Below are positions 8,979 to 17,167 of a DNA stretch of 64,000 bases, piece by piece. The notes below the pieces were generated by a model. That model was not told the DNA's origin. It made no database searches and was given only the letters and a program-made list of their open reading frames with translations. The DNA lies in the NCBI RefSeq assembly GCF_021290385.1, contig NZ_CP089928.1:620001-684000 (forward strand), read 5' to 3'. Every line of letters starts with the position of its first letter. The first letter of the stretch is position 1. Source of the DNA: Microbulbifer sp. YPW16. Lineage in GTDB: Bacteria > Pseudomonadota > Gammaproteobacteria > Pseudomonadales > Cellvibrionaceae. The position numbers and the translations under genes were made by a program.

Positions 8979-9413
8979 GTGAACAAATCAATCTTACTGA
9001 TGGGCGCCGTGCTGGCACTGTTGCTGGCAGCCGGAGCTGGCGCCAGTCCCCCGCCGCTCAAGGACCTGTCGTCGCTCGTGTCGCAGAAGCGGGTACTACT
9101 GATCAGTGGCGTCCCCGCAACTGCTGGTTACCCGCAGCGGCTGCGCGAGGCGCGCGTCGAAATAGCCGAGCGCGACCTGGTGTGGTTTCGGCTGACGCCG
9201 CCGGCGATCGAGACCAACTATGCCGGACCGCTGGCACCCGGGTTCGGAGAGGCACTGGCACAGCGCTATTTTGGCGACGAAATCCCCGGTGCCACAGTGG
9301 TCCTGATCGGCAAGGACGGGACGGTGAAGGTGCGCTACCGGAAACTCGACCTTGAGGGGCTCTTCGAACGTATCGACAGCATGCCCATGCGCCGACAGGA
9401 GATAAGACAGTAG
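8979..9413 (+). CDS. DUF4174 domain exported protein
   Basis: 144 residues with the GTG start at 8979. AGGAGG at 8969-8974 is well placed for this start and lies inside the alternative ATG frame from 8964, so the GTG is preferred. A signal peptide (NKSILLMGAVLALLLAAGAGA) precedes the mature protein. The body fits DUF4174, a thioredoxin-like fold family: KRVLLISGVP, ERDLVWFRL, and ATVVLIGKDGTVKVRYRK. There are no cysteines in the usual redox position, so a redox role is unlikely. It is 35 bases after the flavin reductase-like gene. Function unknown. Confidence 0.75.
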   Translation: MNKSILLMGAVLALLLAAGAGASPPPLKDLSSLVSQKRVLLISGVPATAGYPQRLREARVEIAERDLVWFRLTPPAIETNYAGPLAPGFGEALAQRYFGDEIPGATVVLIGKDGTVKVRYRKLDLEGLFERIDSMPMRRQEIRQ

Positions 9414-9964
9414 CGGACCCGATAGCGCCGCGCGGATGCCGACTGAGTTGCCCGGCTCTCCGCTGGCGCGGCCAATCACCATTTGGCCTGAACAGCCACA
9501 AAGTGCCCTGCCAACTGGTCCAGCCCGCGCTGTGGATCGTCCTCGGCACGCGGTCCGGTACCAGGGCACTGCTGTATTTCGTGCTCGCTGCGTTGACAGG
9601 CTTCCTGCTGCCTGAAACTGTCAACTACATTAAGCACTACGGCCCTGCCACGGGCAGCTGGCATGCGGTCGCAACGGAGGGGTGACGCCGGCGCACTCCT
9701 GGAGCGCCAGCCATCAGAGTGGGCACGTGTCGCTGTTTGAGCTTTCGCGCCACTCCGATCATCATTTCCGCGCAGGCCGCAAATACCCGGTGCTTCGCCA
9801 CCACGACGGCGTTCGCAGATGCCCAGCGGCTGTCCCGGCATGATACTGCTGGCGGCCGTGCCCGTGCCCTGATTCCGGGTAATGGACCGGCGGCTGCAGC
9901 AGAACAGGCAACCGGTAACCGGACCCGATATCATGTCGAAAACACACAGAGAAAGGATGCAGCC
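9414..9964. other. Intergenic region, no convincing gene
   Basis: About 550 bases. A 60-codon frame (GTG at 9503 to 9685) has a hydrophobic middle but lacks a ribosome binding site. Longer minus-strand frames run into the hydrolase gene and look like shadows. A purine-rich GAAAGGA just before 9965 serves the next gene. Nothing else stands out. Confidence 0.5.
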
Positions 9965-10810
9965 ATGCCAGTCGTTCAGAGAGACAGCCTCGCCCTTCAC
10001 TACGAGATCCAGGGCAGCGGGCCCGCCCTGGTACTTCTCCATAGTTTCCTGTGCTCGGGCGCCATGTGGCGCGAGCAGGTGGAGGCACTTGCCGAGCACT
10101 ACACCGTCATCACCGTGGATATTCGCGGCCACGGCAAGTCATCAGTTCCGCAGCAACCGTTCAGTATCTACGACCTGATGGAGGATGCGCTCGCGGTGCT
10201 GGACCGTGAGGGGATCGACAGCGCCATCTGGGCGGGCCTCTCCATCGGCGGCATGATCGCACTACGGGCGGCGGTCAAGGCACCACAGCGGGTCAGGGGC
10301 CTTATCCTTATGGATACCCACGCGGGGCCGGAAAAAATGCTCAAACAGCTTCGCTACCGCCTCATGGTTCTCGCGGCGCGCATCTTCGGGATCCGGTTGC
10401 TGTTACCGCAGGTAAACAAGCTGATGTTCGGTGACTTCACGCTCGTCAACAAGCGCGACCTGGTAAATGAATGGCAGGAAGAATTTGCCCGCGTGCCCAT
10501 GCCTACCATTGCCCACGGCGTCAATGCCCTCTGCAGGCGCGACTCACTGCTTTCCCGACTGGGACTGATAGAGAAGCCGACACTTGTGATTGTCGGCGAC
10601 GACGACCGCTCCCTGCCACCACACCTGTCCAGGGAAATTGCCGATGGTATCGAGGGGGCGCGACTGGAGATGATCGCCAAGGCCGGGCACCTGACGGCAC
10701 TGGAGCAGCCGCAAGCAATCAACGAAAAGATGCTCGAGTTCCTCCGGGAAATCGACGCGGGGGAAGCGGCGTCCTCACCGAGCGAAAATTCCACGCCGGA
10801 ACATTCCTAG
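9965..10810 (+). CDS. Alpha/beta hydrolase fold protein
   Basis: 281 residues. The nucleophile elbow is WAGLSIGGMI (Ser near residue 98). The oxyanion region is LVLLHSFLCSG, and the D-I-R-G-H-G-K-S stretch is typical of the 3-oxoadipate enol-lactonase/haloperoxidase branch. The acid is in VIVGDDDRSLP and the catalytic His in AGHLTALEQP, so the triad is complete. The ATG at 9965 follows GAAAGGA. A strong terminator lies 20 bases after the stop, and the gene appears to be transcribed alone. The substrate, probably an ester or lactone, is unknown. Confidence 0.85.
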   Translation: MPVVQRDSLALHYEIQGSGPALVLLHSFLCSGAMWREQVEALAEHYTVITVDIRGHGKSSVPQQPFSIYDLMEDALAVLDREGIDSAIWAGLSIGGMIALRAAVKAPQRVRGLILMDTHAGPEKMLKQLRYRLMVLAARIFGIRLLLPQVNKLMFGDFTLVNKRDLVNEWQEEFARVPMPTIAHGVNALCRRDSLLSRLGLIEKPTLVIVGDDDRSLPPHLSREIADGIEGARLEMIAKAGHLTALEQPQAINEKMLEFLREIDAGEAASSPSENSTPEHS

Positions 10811-10829
10811 GCTCCCGCACGAGTCACTC

Positions 10830-10856
10830 GGGCCCGTCATGCTGGCGGGCCCTTTT
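10830..10856 (+). terminator. Rho-independent terminator of the hydrolase gene
   Basis: GGGCCCG (10830-10836) pairs with CGGGCCC (10846-10852) around a 9-base loop, followed by TTTT. Confidence 0.8.
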
Positions 10857-11114
10857 CATTGTATTTTTCAATCGCCCTAATTACCGGGTGTATGGGAGCG
10901 GCCATAGAGGGACGCTCTCCAGCAGCGGTTTAAGCCGGCAGGGCAGTAGTTCGCAGCGTGTGCCGATACCTGAATTAAACTTTTACATCGACTCTCCGGA
11001 AAAATCATCCTGTTTGCACATGCTCCCTGCAGTTTATTAGGCTACTGGGCACATTTTCCGCGGGCGAGTTCGCACCGGCCGCGAACCCGACACCGACCAC
11101 TTACTGGAGGTCCA
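10857..11114. other. Leader region of the MBL-rhodanese gene
   Basis: With the terminator before it, this makes a 300-base gap. It becomes AT-rich around 10970-11035 and ends with GGAGG at 11106-11110, the ribosome binding site of the gene starting at 11115. I found no copy of the AT-rich palindrome seen upstream of bigR, so this gene may not belong to the BigR regulon. Confidence 0.5.
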
Positions 11115-12491
11115 ATGTTTGTCGAATCGATCAAGTCACCCGGCCTGGCACAGATTTCCTACCTGATCGGCGATGGCAGCGAAGCAGCTGTTATCGACCC
11201 GCGCCGCGACTGCGAAATCTACGCAAAGATGGCCCGCGAAAAGGGGTGCCGAATTACCCATATTTTCGAAACCCACCGCAACGAGGACCTCATTTCCGGC
11301 GCCCCCATCCTGTCGGGCATCACCGGCGCCCCGGTCCACCACGGCCCCAATCCCGCAGATGACGTTGTCTATGCCGATACCGTTCGAGAGGGCGACTCTT
11401 TTACCTTTGGCCACATGCGAGTTGCGGTGCTGGAAACGCCGGGACACACTGACGACAGTCTGTCGTTTGCAATTTACGACGACAACTTCGGCGATGAAGC
11501 AGTGGGCGTCTTCACTGGCGACGCACTATTTGTCGGCGATGTCGGGCGCACGGATTTTTATCCCGATCGCGCCGAGGAGGTGGCCGGCAACCTCTATGAC
11601 AGTCTGAAGAAAATTACAGGGCTTGGCGACCAGGCGATTGTCTACCCCGCTCACGGCGCCGGTTCTGTATGCGGTGACAATATGGCCGACCGGGATTTTT
11701 CCACGATTGGTTACGAGCGCCGGAACAACCCGATGCTGGGAATTGAAAAGCGGGACGAGTTCGTAAAGCGCAAAGTCAATGAGCACCACTACCAGCCGCC
11801 CTATTTCCGTGTGATGGAGCGCCTGAATCTCGAGGGCGCCGCGCCCGTCGCATCCGTCGTTACCCCACGGGTGCTGGACATGCAGGCGTTCGAGGAGCTG
11901 TCCCGCAAGGGGACGCTGGTGGATGTCCGGGGGATCGCGCCTTTCCTCGGTGCCCATATTCCCGGCAGCCTCGCCCTGCCCGTGGATATGATCACGGCCT
12001 TTGCCGGCTGGTTCCTGGATGAAAACGATGAGCTGATACTGGTTGCGGACAGTGCGGCCCAGGCTGAAGAGGCGGCCCGTAACCTGGCGCGTATTGGCTA
12101 CGACTGCATCCTCGGCTACCTGGATGCCGCCATGCCCGGCTGGGCGGCAGGCGCGCGCCCTTTCGAGCGCGTGCAGGTAATCGACGCGGATGGCGTGCAG
12201 AAAAGGATCGACAAGGGAGAGGACAACTGGGCCCTGCTGGATGTGCGTGGCAAGGGCGAAGTGGAACAGGGCATCATCAAGGGTGCCGAGACGATCTACG
12301 TAGGCAAACTGCCACAGGAGATGGACAGGCTTGCCCGGGACCGGCATTACACCGTCATGTGCGCCAGCGGTGCCCGGGCAACTGTCGCCGCGTCGGTGTT
12401 GCTACGCGCCGGTTTCCAGAATGTCGATGTATTCCTGGGCTCCATGGGCGCCTGGCAGTCAGCCGGCCACAAGGTTGTCGAGCCCGGCTGA
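11115..12491 (+). CDS. MBL-fold/rhodanese fusion, probable persulfide dioxygenase-sulfurtransferase (CstB/ETHE1-like)
   Basis: 458 residues: metallo-beta-lactamase fold at ~1-240, then two rhodanese-like domains at ~250-345 and ~352-455. The fold normally shows HxHxDH; here it reads H54-R-N-E-D58-L. The three residues that hold the single iron in ETHE1 have equivalents (H54, H111, D136), so dioxygenase chemistry remains possible. The first rhodanese domain has no cysteine in its active loop. The second has CASGAR with Cys416, so it should carry the persulfide. The likely role is oxidation or transfer of sulfane sulfur from glutathione persulfide. It converges on the SulP gene of the BigR-controlled operon. 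Confidence 0.85.
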   Translation: MFVESIKSPGLAQISYLIGDGSEAAVIDPRRDCEIYAKMAREKGCRITHIFETHRNEDLISGAPILSGITGAPVHHGPNPADDVVYADTVREGDSFTFGHMRVAVLETPGHTDDSLSFAIYDDNFGDEAVGVFTGDALFVGDVGRTDFYPDRAEEVAGNLYDSLKKITGLGDQAIVYPAHGAGSVCGDNMADRDFSTIGYERRNNPMLGIEKRDEFVKRKVNEHHYQPPYFRVMERLNLEGAAPVASVVTPRVLDMQAFEELSRKGTLVDVRGIAPFLGAHIPGSLALPVDMITAFAGWFLDENDELILVADSAAQAEEAARNLARIGYDCILGYLDAAMPGWAAGARPFERVQVIDADGVQKRIDKGEDNWALLDVRGKGEVEQGIIKGAETIYVGKLPQEMDRLARDRHYTVMCASGARATVAASVLLRAGFQNVDVFLGSMGAWQSAGHKVVEPG

Positions 12492-12528
12492 GTGCCAAGT
12501 CTGCTGCAGCGGCCAGCGGCTCCCGGCT

Positions 12529-14316
12529 TCAGGCCGATTCGGAGCCCGCTGCCGCTGCGGCGGCCAGGTCGCGGGATGCCGACCCCCTCGCCACCTGGGC
12601 ACGGGCCGCATTAAAGGCCTGGAACTGCGTCAGGTAAACCTTACCGGACAGGTGGGCCAGGAAGCCGGTGCGCTTCAGGCTGTCCATCACCGGTCCCTTT
12701 ACCTCCGACAGGTGCAGGCCGATACCCAGCTCATCCAGGCGGTGGTTGACGGCCTCCAGCACTTCCAGCGCACTCCAGTCGATCTCGTTGATGGCACTGC
12801 ACATCAGGATCACATGCCGCACCTGCCGGTTTACCGCCAGGTCACCGTAAATCCGCTCTTCCAGGAAGGCGGCATTGGAAAACATCAGGCTCTCGTCGAC
12901 ACGGATGGTGAGGATCTCCGGTACCGTGAGCACCTTGTGGCGACGGATATTGCGAAAATGCTCGGTGCCCTCCACGAGGCCCACTTCGGCAATATGGGGC
13001 TTCGAAGTACGAAACAGGAACAGGGCAATGGACGCGCCCACACCACAGGAAACCCCCGCCTCCACCCCGAACAGCAGGGTCACCACGATAGTGACAAGCA
13101 CCGCGAAGAAGTCGCTGCGGCTGAAGTTCCAGGTCTTGCGCAGGATGGAAAAGTCCACCAGGGTGAGGACCGCAACGATAATGGTTGCCGCCAGAGTGGC
13201 CTTGGGCAGGTAATAGAGGTACGGCGTCAGGAACAGTGCCGCCAGGGCGATGCCGATCGCTGTGAGGATGCTGGCCATCTGCGTCACCGCGCCCGCGTCG
13301 AAGTTGACCACCGAGCGGGAGAAACCGCCGGTAACCGGGAAACCACCCGAAAGGCCCGCACCCAGGTTGGCCGCGCCGAGCCCCACCAGCTCCTGGTTCA
13401 CATCGATTTTTTCCCGGCGTTTTGCCGCCAGCGTTTTGCCCACCGACACCGACTCCACGTAACCGATGATGGAAATCATGATGGCGGGAACCAGCAGCGC
13501 CTCCACCAGGGCCAGCGAGGGCCAGGGTAACGACAGTTCGGGCAACCCTCCCGGGATCTCCCCCACCAGGGCAACACCCCTGCCCTCAAAGCCAAAGCTG
13601 GCCGCCACCACGATGGTGGCAATCACCCCCACCACCGGTGCCGCCTTTACCAGCATACTCGCGGCGTGCGACGACAGCGGCAGACGGCCTAGCAATCGCA
13701 CCGCGCCGCGGCGCGACCACAACAGGAAGATAATCACCGCCAGCCCGGTGCCCAGGGTGTACTGGTTGACCTGGTCAATTTCCCCAACCAGGGAAACCGC
13801 CATTTTCATCAGCGTGTCCCCATCCGCACTGACCCCGAGCAGGTGCTTTAACTGGCTCAGGGCGATCAGCAGGCCGGAGGCGGTAATAAAACCGGAGATG
13901 ACCGGGTGCGAGAGGAAGTTGGCCAGGAACCCCAGGCGCAGCAATCCCATCAGGGTCAGGAACAGGCCCGACAGGAGGGCCAGCACTGCCGCAGCCACCA
14001 GGTAGTCGCCAGTGCCCTGCACCGCCACTTCGCCCAGGGCCGCCGCACTCATCAACGACGCCACTGCCACCGGGCCGACGGACAGGGTCCGGCTGGTGCC
14101 GAACACCGCGTAAGCCACCAGCGGCACCATACTCGCGTAGAGCCCCACCTGCGCCGGGAGGCCGGCCAGCAGCGCATAGGCGAGTGACTGCGGGATCAGC
14201 ATGATGGTGACGATCACCGCCGCAAGAAAGTCCCGGCTGAATGTGGTGCCGTCGTAATCCCGCAGCCAATCGAGTATCGGCAGGGACCTGGTGAGGATGC
14301 TCGGCCTGAATTGCAT
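12529..14316 (-). CDS. SulP-family anion transporter with STAS domain
   Basis: 595 residues. Residues ~1-420 have about twelve hydrophobic segments with the SulP signature around LIPQSLAYALLAGLPAQVGLYA; residues ~440-570 form a cytoplasmic STAS domain (GTEHFRN, HVILMCSAINEIDWSALEVLE). SulP proteins carry sulfate, bicarbonate or other anions. It lies 43 bases after the DUF442 gene and is the last gene of the blh operon, which suggests import or export of an oxidised sulfur product such as sulfite or sulfate. A second SulP lies at 17168-18898. The C-terminus is an odd alanine-rich tail. Confidence 0.9.
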   Translation of the reverse strand: MQFRPSILTRSLPILDWLRDYDGTTFSRDFLAAVIVTIMLIPQSLAYALLAGLPAQVGLYASMVPLVAYAVFGTSRTLSVGPVAVASLMSAAALGEVAVQGTGDYLVAAAVLALLSGLFLTLMGLLRLGFLANFLSHPVISGFITASGLLIALSQLKHLLGVSADGDTLMKMAVSLVGEIDQVNQYTLGTGLAVIIFLLWSRRGAVRLLGRLPLSSHAASMLVKAAPVVGVIATIVVAASFGFEGRGVALVGEIPGGLPELSLPWPSLALVEALLVPAIMISIIGYVESVSVGKTLAAKRREKIDVNQELVGLGAANLGAGLSGGFPVTGGFSRSVVNFDAGAVTQMASILTAIGIALAALFLTPYLYYLPKATLAATIIVAVLTLVDFSILRKTWNFSRSDFFAVLVTIVVTLLFGVEAGVSCGVGASIALFLFRTSKPHIAEVGLVEGTEHFRNIRRHKVLTVPEILTIRVDESLMFSNAAFLEERIYGDLAVNRQVRHVILMCSAINEIDWSALEVLEAVNHRLDELGIGLHLSEVKGPVMDSLKRTGFLAHLSGKVYLTQFQAFNAARAQVARGSASRDLAAAAAAGSESA

Positions 14317-14359
14317 ATTCCAGATTACCCGGTATCAGTACTGCTCTTGCGCGCCCGGC

Positions 14360-14773
14360 TCAGGGCGCGAATGCTGTCACGACGCCGGACACATCAAAAC
14401 CGGCGGCGCGGGCGCGATCGACCAGATCCCGCGGTTCGTCCCCGCCCAGGCATTTTGCCCCGGCCCAGAGATTGGTGGAGCGGTTACCGGTACGGCAGAA
14501 GGCATGCACCCGCTGCCCGCCGGCCAGCACCTGCTGGAACTGCTCACAATGCTCGCGAGTCATCTGGCCGCGCATAAATGGAATGGCGACAAACGCCATA
14601 CCCTGCTCTTTCGCCGCCTGCTCCAGTTCAGCAAATGAAGGGTCGTTCTCGGCTTCGGTTTCGGTGCGGTTGCACACCAGCACCTGCACTCCTGCCGCGG
14701 CCAGCTGCGCCATGGCCTCGGGGCTGCACTGGTCCGATACACTGACCTGCTGGTCCAGTTGCTTGATTTCCAT
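14360..14773 (-). CDS. TIGR01244/DUF442 sulfurtransferase-phosphatase-like protein
   Basis: 137 residues. It has a phosphatase-type loop near residues 92-99, FCRTGNRS, with Cys93 and Arg98 as the expected catalytic pair. In several bacteria this domain is fused to, or encoded next to, Blh. The start at 14773 is preceded by GGAGG (14779-14783); an in-frame ATG at 14785 overlaps this site and was rejected. It follows blh by 86 bases and precedes the SulP gene, so it is the middle gene of the operon. Expected role: handling of a persulfide or other sulfur intermediate. Confidence 0.85.
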   Translation of the reverse strand: MEIKQLDQQVSVSDQCSPEAMAQLAAAGVQVLVCNRTETEAENDPSFAELEQAAKEQGMAFVAIPFMRGQMTREHCEQFQQVLAGGQRVHAFCRTGNRSTNLWAGAKCLGGDEPRDLVDRARAAGFDVSGVVTAFAP

Positions 14774-14859
14774 CGATACCTCCACAGGCGGGCCCGCGGC
14801 CCGCCGGAAATTATTGTTCAGGCTGTTTTCACCGGTTTCTTCCCCGGCAACTGTCCCGT

Positions 14860-15741
14860 TTACCTGAGGATATTAATCGGTACTTTGAGGTAGACGACGC
14901 CGTTGTCTTCAACCGGTGGCATTTCGCCGGCACGGATATTGACCTGGATCGACGGGATGATCAGGCGCGGCATACCCAGCGTCGCATCGCGCTCGGTGCG
15001 CATTTTGACGAACTCATCCTCGCTGATACCGTCGCGCAGGTGAATATTACTGCGCCGCTGTTCTCCCACCGTGGTCTCACACTGGTGCTCACGCTTGCCC
15101 TCCGGCGGGTAGTCATGGCACATGAACATGCGAGTCTCTTCCGGCAGCTCCAGCAGGTTTTTCACTGACTGGTAGAGTTTGCACGCGTCGCCGCCCGGGA
15201 AATCACAGCGTGCACTGCCGACATCCGGCATAAACAGGGTATCGCCGACAAACAGCGCGTCCCCGATCAACCAGGCCATATCCGCCGGCGTATGGCCGGG
15301 GGAGTAAATCACCCGTCCCTCCAGCTCGCCGATGGTAAAGGTATCGCCGTCATGAAACAGGTGGTCAAACTGGCTGCCATCCACCAGGAATTCCTTTTCC
15401 AGGTTGAACACGTCACGGAAGATGGTCTGCACCTCACGGATATGGTCACCGATGGCAATCTTACCGCCCAGCTGGTCACGGATATAGGGCGCCGCGGCCA
15501 GGTGGTCCGCGTGTGCGTGGGTCTCCAGGATCCACTCCACCGTCAGCTTTTCAGCGCGTACGAATTCGATGATCTCGTCGGCACCGCCTGTGCTGGTGCG
15601 GCCGGAGGGCGCATCAAAATTCAGCACGGCATCTACCACAGCCGCAGAACCCCCGGCATGGTCGTACACCACATAGCTCCAGGTTTCAGTATCCCGGTCC
15701 AGGAAGGATTTGACCTGCGGTCGGCTTGTTCTGGCAGTCAT
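14860..15741 (-). CDS. blh: Blh, beta-lactamase-like persulfide dioxygenase
   Basis: 293 residues. The complete metal motif THAHADH is at residues 74-80, with further ligands in SPGHTPAD (His) and VGDTLFMPDVG (Asp). The C-terminal stretch RAGEMPPVEDNGVVYLKVP is typical of Blh. Known Blh proteins are ETHE1-like dioxygenases that oxidise glutathione persulfide to sulfite and are repressed by BigR. GGAGG at 15748-15752 precedes the ATG. The gene is divergent from bigR, with 107 bases between the start codons holding the operator. It heads the blh-DUF442-SulP operon. Confidence 0.9.
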   Translation of the reverse strand: MTARTSRPQVKSFLDRDTETWSYVVYDHAGGSAAVVDAVLNFDAPSGRTSTGGADEIIEFVRAEKLTVEWILETHAHADHLAAAPYIRDQLGGKIAIGDHIREVQTIFRDVFNLEKEFLVDGSQFDHLFHDGDTFTIGELEGRVIYSPGHTPADMAWLIGDALFVGDTLFMPDVGSARCDFPGGDACKLYQSVKNLLELPEETRMFMCHDYPPEGKREHQCETTVGEQRRSNIHLRDGISEDEFVKMRTERDATLGMPRLIIPSIQVNIRAGEMPPVEDNGVVYLKVPINILR

Positions 15742-15772
15742 TGCTTGCCTCCAACTTCTGAATTACGGCCAC

Positions 15773-15809
15773 AATATACTTTTCAATATTATATAAATCA
15801 ATATAATAT
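15773..15809. promoter_or_regulatory. Candidate BigR operator in the blh/bigR divergent promoter
   Basis: A perfect inverted repeat: ATATTATAT (15786-15794) and ATATAATAT (15801-15809) around the spacer AAATCA. A second, shorter repeat overlaps it: AATAT (15773-15777) with ATATT (15786-15790). The very AT-rich composition contrasts with the GC-rich surroundings, and known BigR sites are AT-rich palindromes. It lies 32-45 bases before the blh start and about 40 before bigR, so repression of both directions is likely. Confidence 0.75.
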
Positions 15810-15848
15810 AAACCTGTAAATCATAGCGGCAGCCAGGTGGACCCTCCC

Positions 15849-16163
15849 ATGCCCGACACATCGACCATCAGCCTCGACAAGATGCGCGCCTCGGCGGGCA
15901 ATGCCTCGGCACTGTTGCGCTCACTGGGCAACCCGGACCGGCTGTTGCTGATGTGCCAGCTGAGCCAGGAAGAGCTCTGTGTGGGCGACCTGGAGGAACG
16001 ACTGGATATTCGCCAGCCGAGCCTTTCCCAGCAGCTGGGCGTGCTGCGCCGGGAGGGACTGGTGGCCACCCGCCGGGAAGGCAAGCATGTGTTCTACCGC
16101 ATTGCCGACCCGAAGGTCCTCACGCTGCTACAAACCCTGTATGAACTCTACTGTGCGGAGTAA
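15849..16163 (+). CDS. bigR: BigR/SqrR-type ArsR-family persulfide-responsive repressor
   Basis: 104 residues, an ArsR winged helix-turn-helix protein (recognition helix around QPSLSQQLGVLRREGLV). Cysteines are at 36, 44 and 102. The spacing of 66 between Cys36 and Cys102 equals that of the redox cysteine pair in BigR and SqrR, which form a disulfide or tetrasulfide when sulfane sulfur rises and then leave DNA. The ATG at 15849 is used; the longer frame from 15837 has no better ribosome site. It leads an operon with pmpA and pmpB (8 and 3 base gaps) and faces blh across the operator. Confidence 0.92.
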   Translation: MPDTSTISLDKMRASAGNASALLRSLGNPDRLLLMCQLSQEELCVGDLEERLDIRQPSLSQQLGVLRREGLVATRREGKHVFYRIADPKVLTLLQTLYELYCAE

Positions 16164-16171
16164 CCCAATCC

Positions 16172-16606
16172 ATGACTATTGACTGGAATGCATTCACACC
16201 CTGGTCAGCCCTGGCCGGCGGTGCACTGATCGGCCTGGCGACCGCCCTGCTGCTGGTGGCCAACGGCCGTATTGCCGGCATCTCAGGCATCCTGGGCGGG
16301 CTGCTGGCCCGCCAGCCGGGCGAGACCGGCTGGCGGCTGGCCTTTACCCTGGGCCTGCTGGGCGGACCAACATTGTGGCTGCTGTTCCGGGACCTGCCGC
16401 CGATCCGTATCGAGGCCGGCCTTCCGGTACTGGTGGCTGCTGGCCTGCTGGTGGGCATCGGCACCCGCTATGGCTCCGGCTGCACCAGCGGCCACGGGGT
16501 CTGCGGGTTGTCGCGACTGTCGCCGCGATCCCTGGTCGCCACCCTCTGTTTTATGGGCGCGGGCTTTGTCACCGTGTTTGTTGTCCGCCACCTGCTGGGA
16601 GCCTGA
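16172..16606 (+). CDS. pmpA: PmpA, YeeE/YedE-family membrane permease half
   Basis: 144 residues with about four membrane segments. It carries the YeeE/YedE signature GTRYGSGCTSGHGVCG near residues 98-113, with conserved cysteines. YeeE/YedE proteins of the TsuA type move thiosulfate, and this half-size form is known as PmpA in BigR regulons. It starts 8 bases after bigR and is followed after 3 bases by pmpB, so the two halves are translated together. Likely job: transport of a reduced or partly oxidised sulfur compound across the inner membrane. Confidence 0.85.
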   Translation: MTIDWNAFTPWSALAGGALIGLATALLLVANGRIAGISGILGGLLARQPGETGWRLAFTLGLLGGPTLWLLFRDLPPIRIEAGLPVLVAAGLLVGIGTRYGSGCTSGHGVCGLSRLSPRSLVATLCFMGAGFVTVFVVRHLLGA

Positions 16607-16609
16607 TCC

Positions 16610-17038
16610 ATGAACAAGACCACAATCACCGCATTTGTCGCCGGACTTATCTTCGGCCTGGGCCTGCTACTGTCGCAGATGGCCAACCCGGAGAAAGTGC
16701 TGGCCTTCCTGGACCTGGCCGGCAACTGGGACCCGTCGCTGGCTCTGGTAATGGTGGGCGCCATCGCCGTGGGCCTGCCGGTGTTCGCCTGGGCAAAGGG
16801 GCGGCAGCAATCCCTGCTGGGAGAGGCGCTGGAGTTGCCAAGCAGCAATGCCATCGACCGCCCGCTGGTAGTGGGCAGCCTGCTTTTCGGCGCCGGCTGG
16901 GGCCTTGCGGGTTTCTGTCCCGGTCCCGCGGTAGTCGCCACCGGTGCCGGCGAGTTGAAGGCGGTGGTGTTTACTGTCGCCATGCTGGCGGGAATGACTG
17001 CCTTCCGGCTTTTCCGGCGCCAGGCCCAGCCCGCCTGA
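16610..17038 (+). CDS. pmpB: PmpB, DUF6691/YeeE-family membrane permease half
   Basis: 142 residues with about four membrane segments. The signature GAGWGLAGFCPGPA is near residues 99-112 and contains a conserved Cys. The first half has LSQMANPEKVLAFLDL, typical of PmpB. Together with PmpA it resembles a full-length YedE-type sulfur transporter split in two. The gap to pmpA is 3 bases. There is a 129-base gap to the downstream SulP gene, which may belong to the same transcript. Confidence 0.85.
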   Translation: MNKTTITAFVAGLIFGLGLLLSQMANPEKVLAFLDLAGNWDPSLALVMVGAIAVGLPVFAWAKGRQQSLLGEALELPSSNAIDRPLVVGSLLFGAGWGLAGFCPGPAVVATGAGELKAVVFTVAMLAGMTAFRLFRRQAQPA

Positions 17039-17167
17039 TCACCGGGCCGGGAACTGCCGGGCCGCCAGTCCGCCCGTAACGCCGCCGGGGATCAGGTCTA
17101 TCTTTGCAGAGGGTCTGGAGTACAGTACCCGTTCCCCGGCACCGACAGATAACGGAACAGCGGCAAC

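Noticed and set aside
9503-9685. 60-codon frame starting with GTG and holding a hydrophobic segment
   Set aside because: No ribosome binding site, no recognised family and a short length; it may be chance in a GC-rich intergenic stretch.
12331-13530. Plus-strand frame of 399 codons running over the end of the MBL-rhodanese gene and the SulP gene
   Set aside because: Overlaps two genes with clear domain motifs and has no family features.
14860-15741. Blh read as glyoxalase II or plain beta-lactamase-like enzyme
   Set aside because: The C-terminal RAGEMPPVEDN element, the BigR-type neighbour and the operator point to a persulfide dioxygenase instead.
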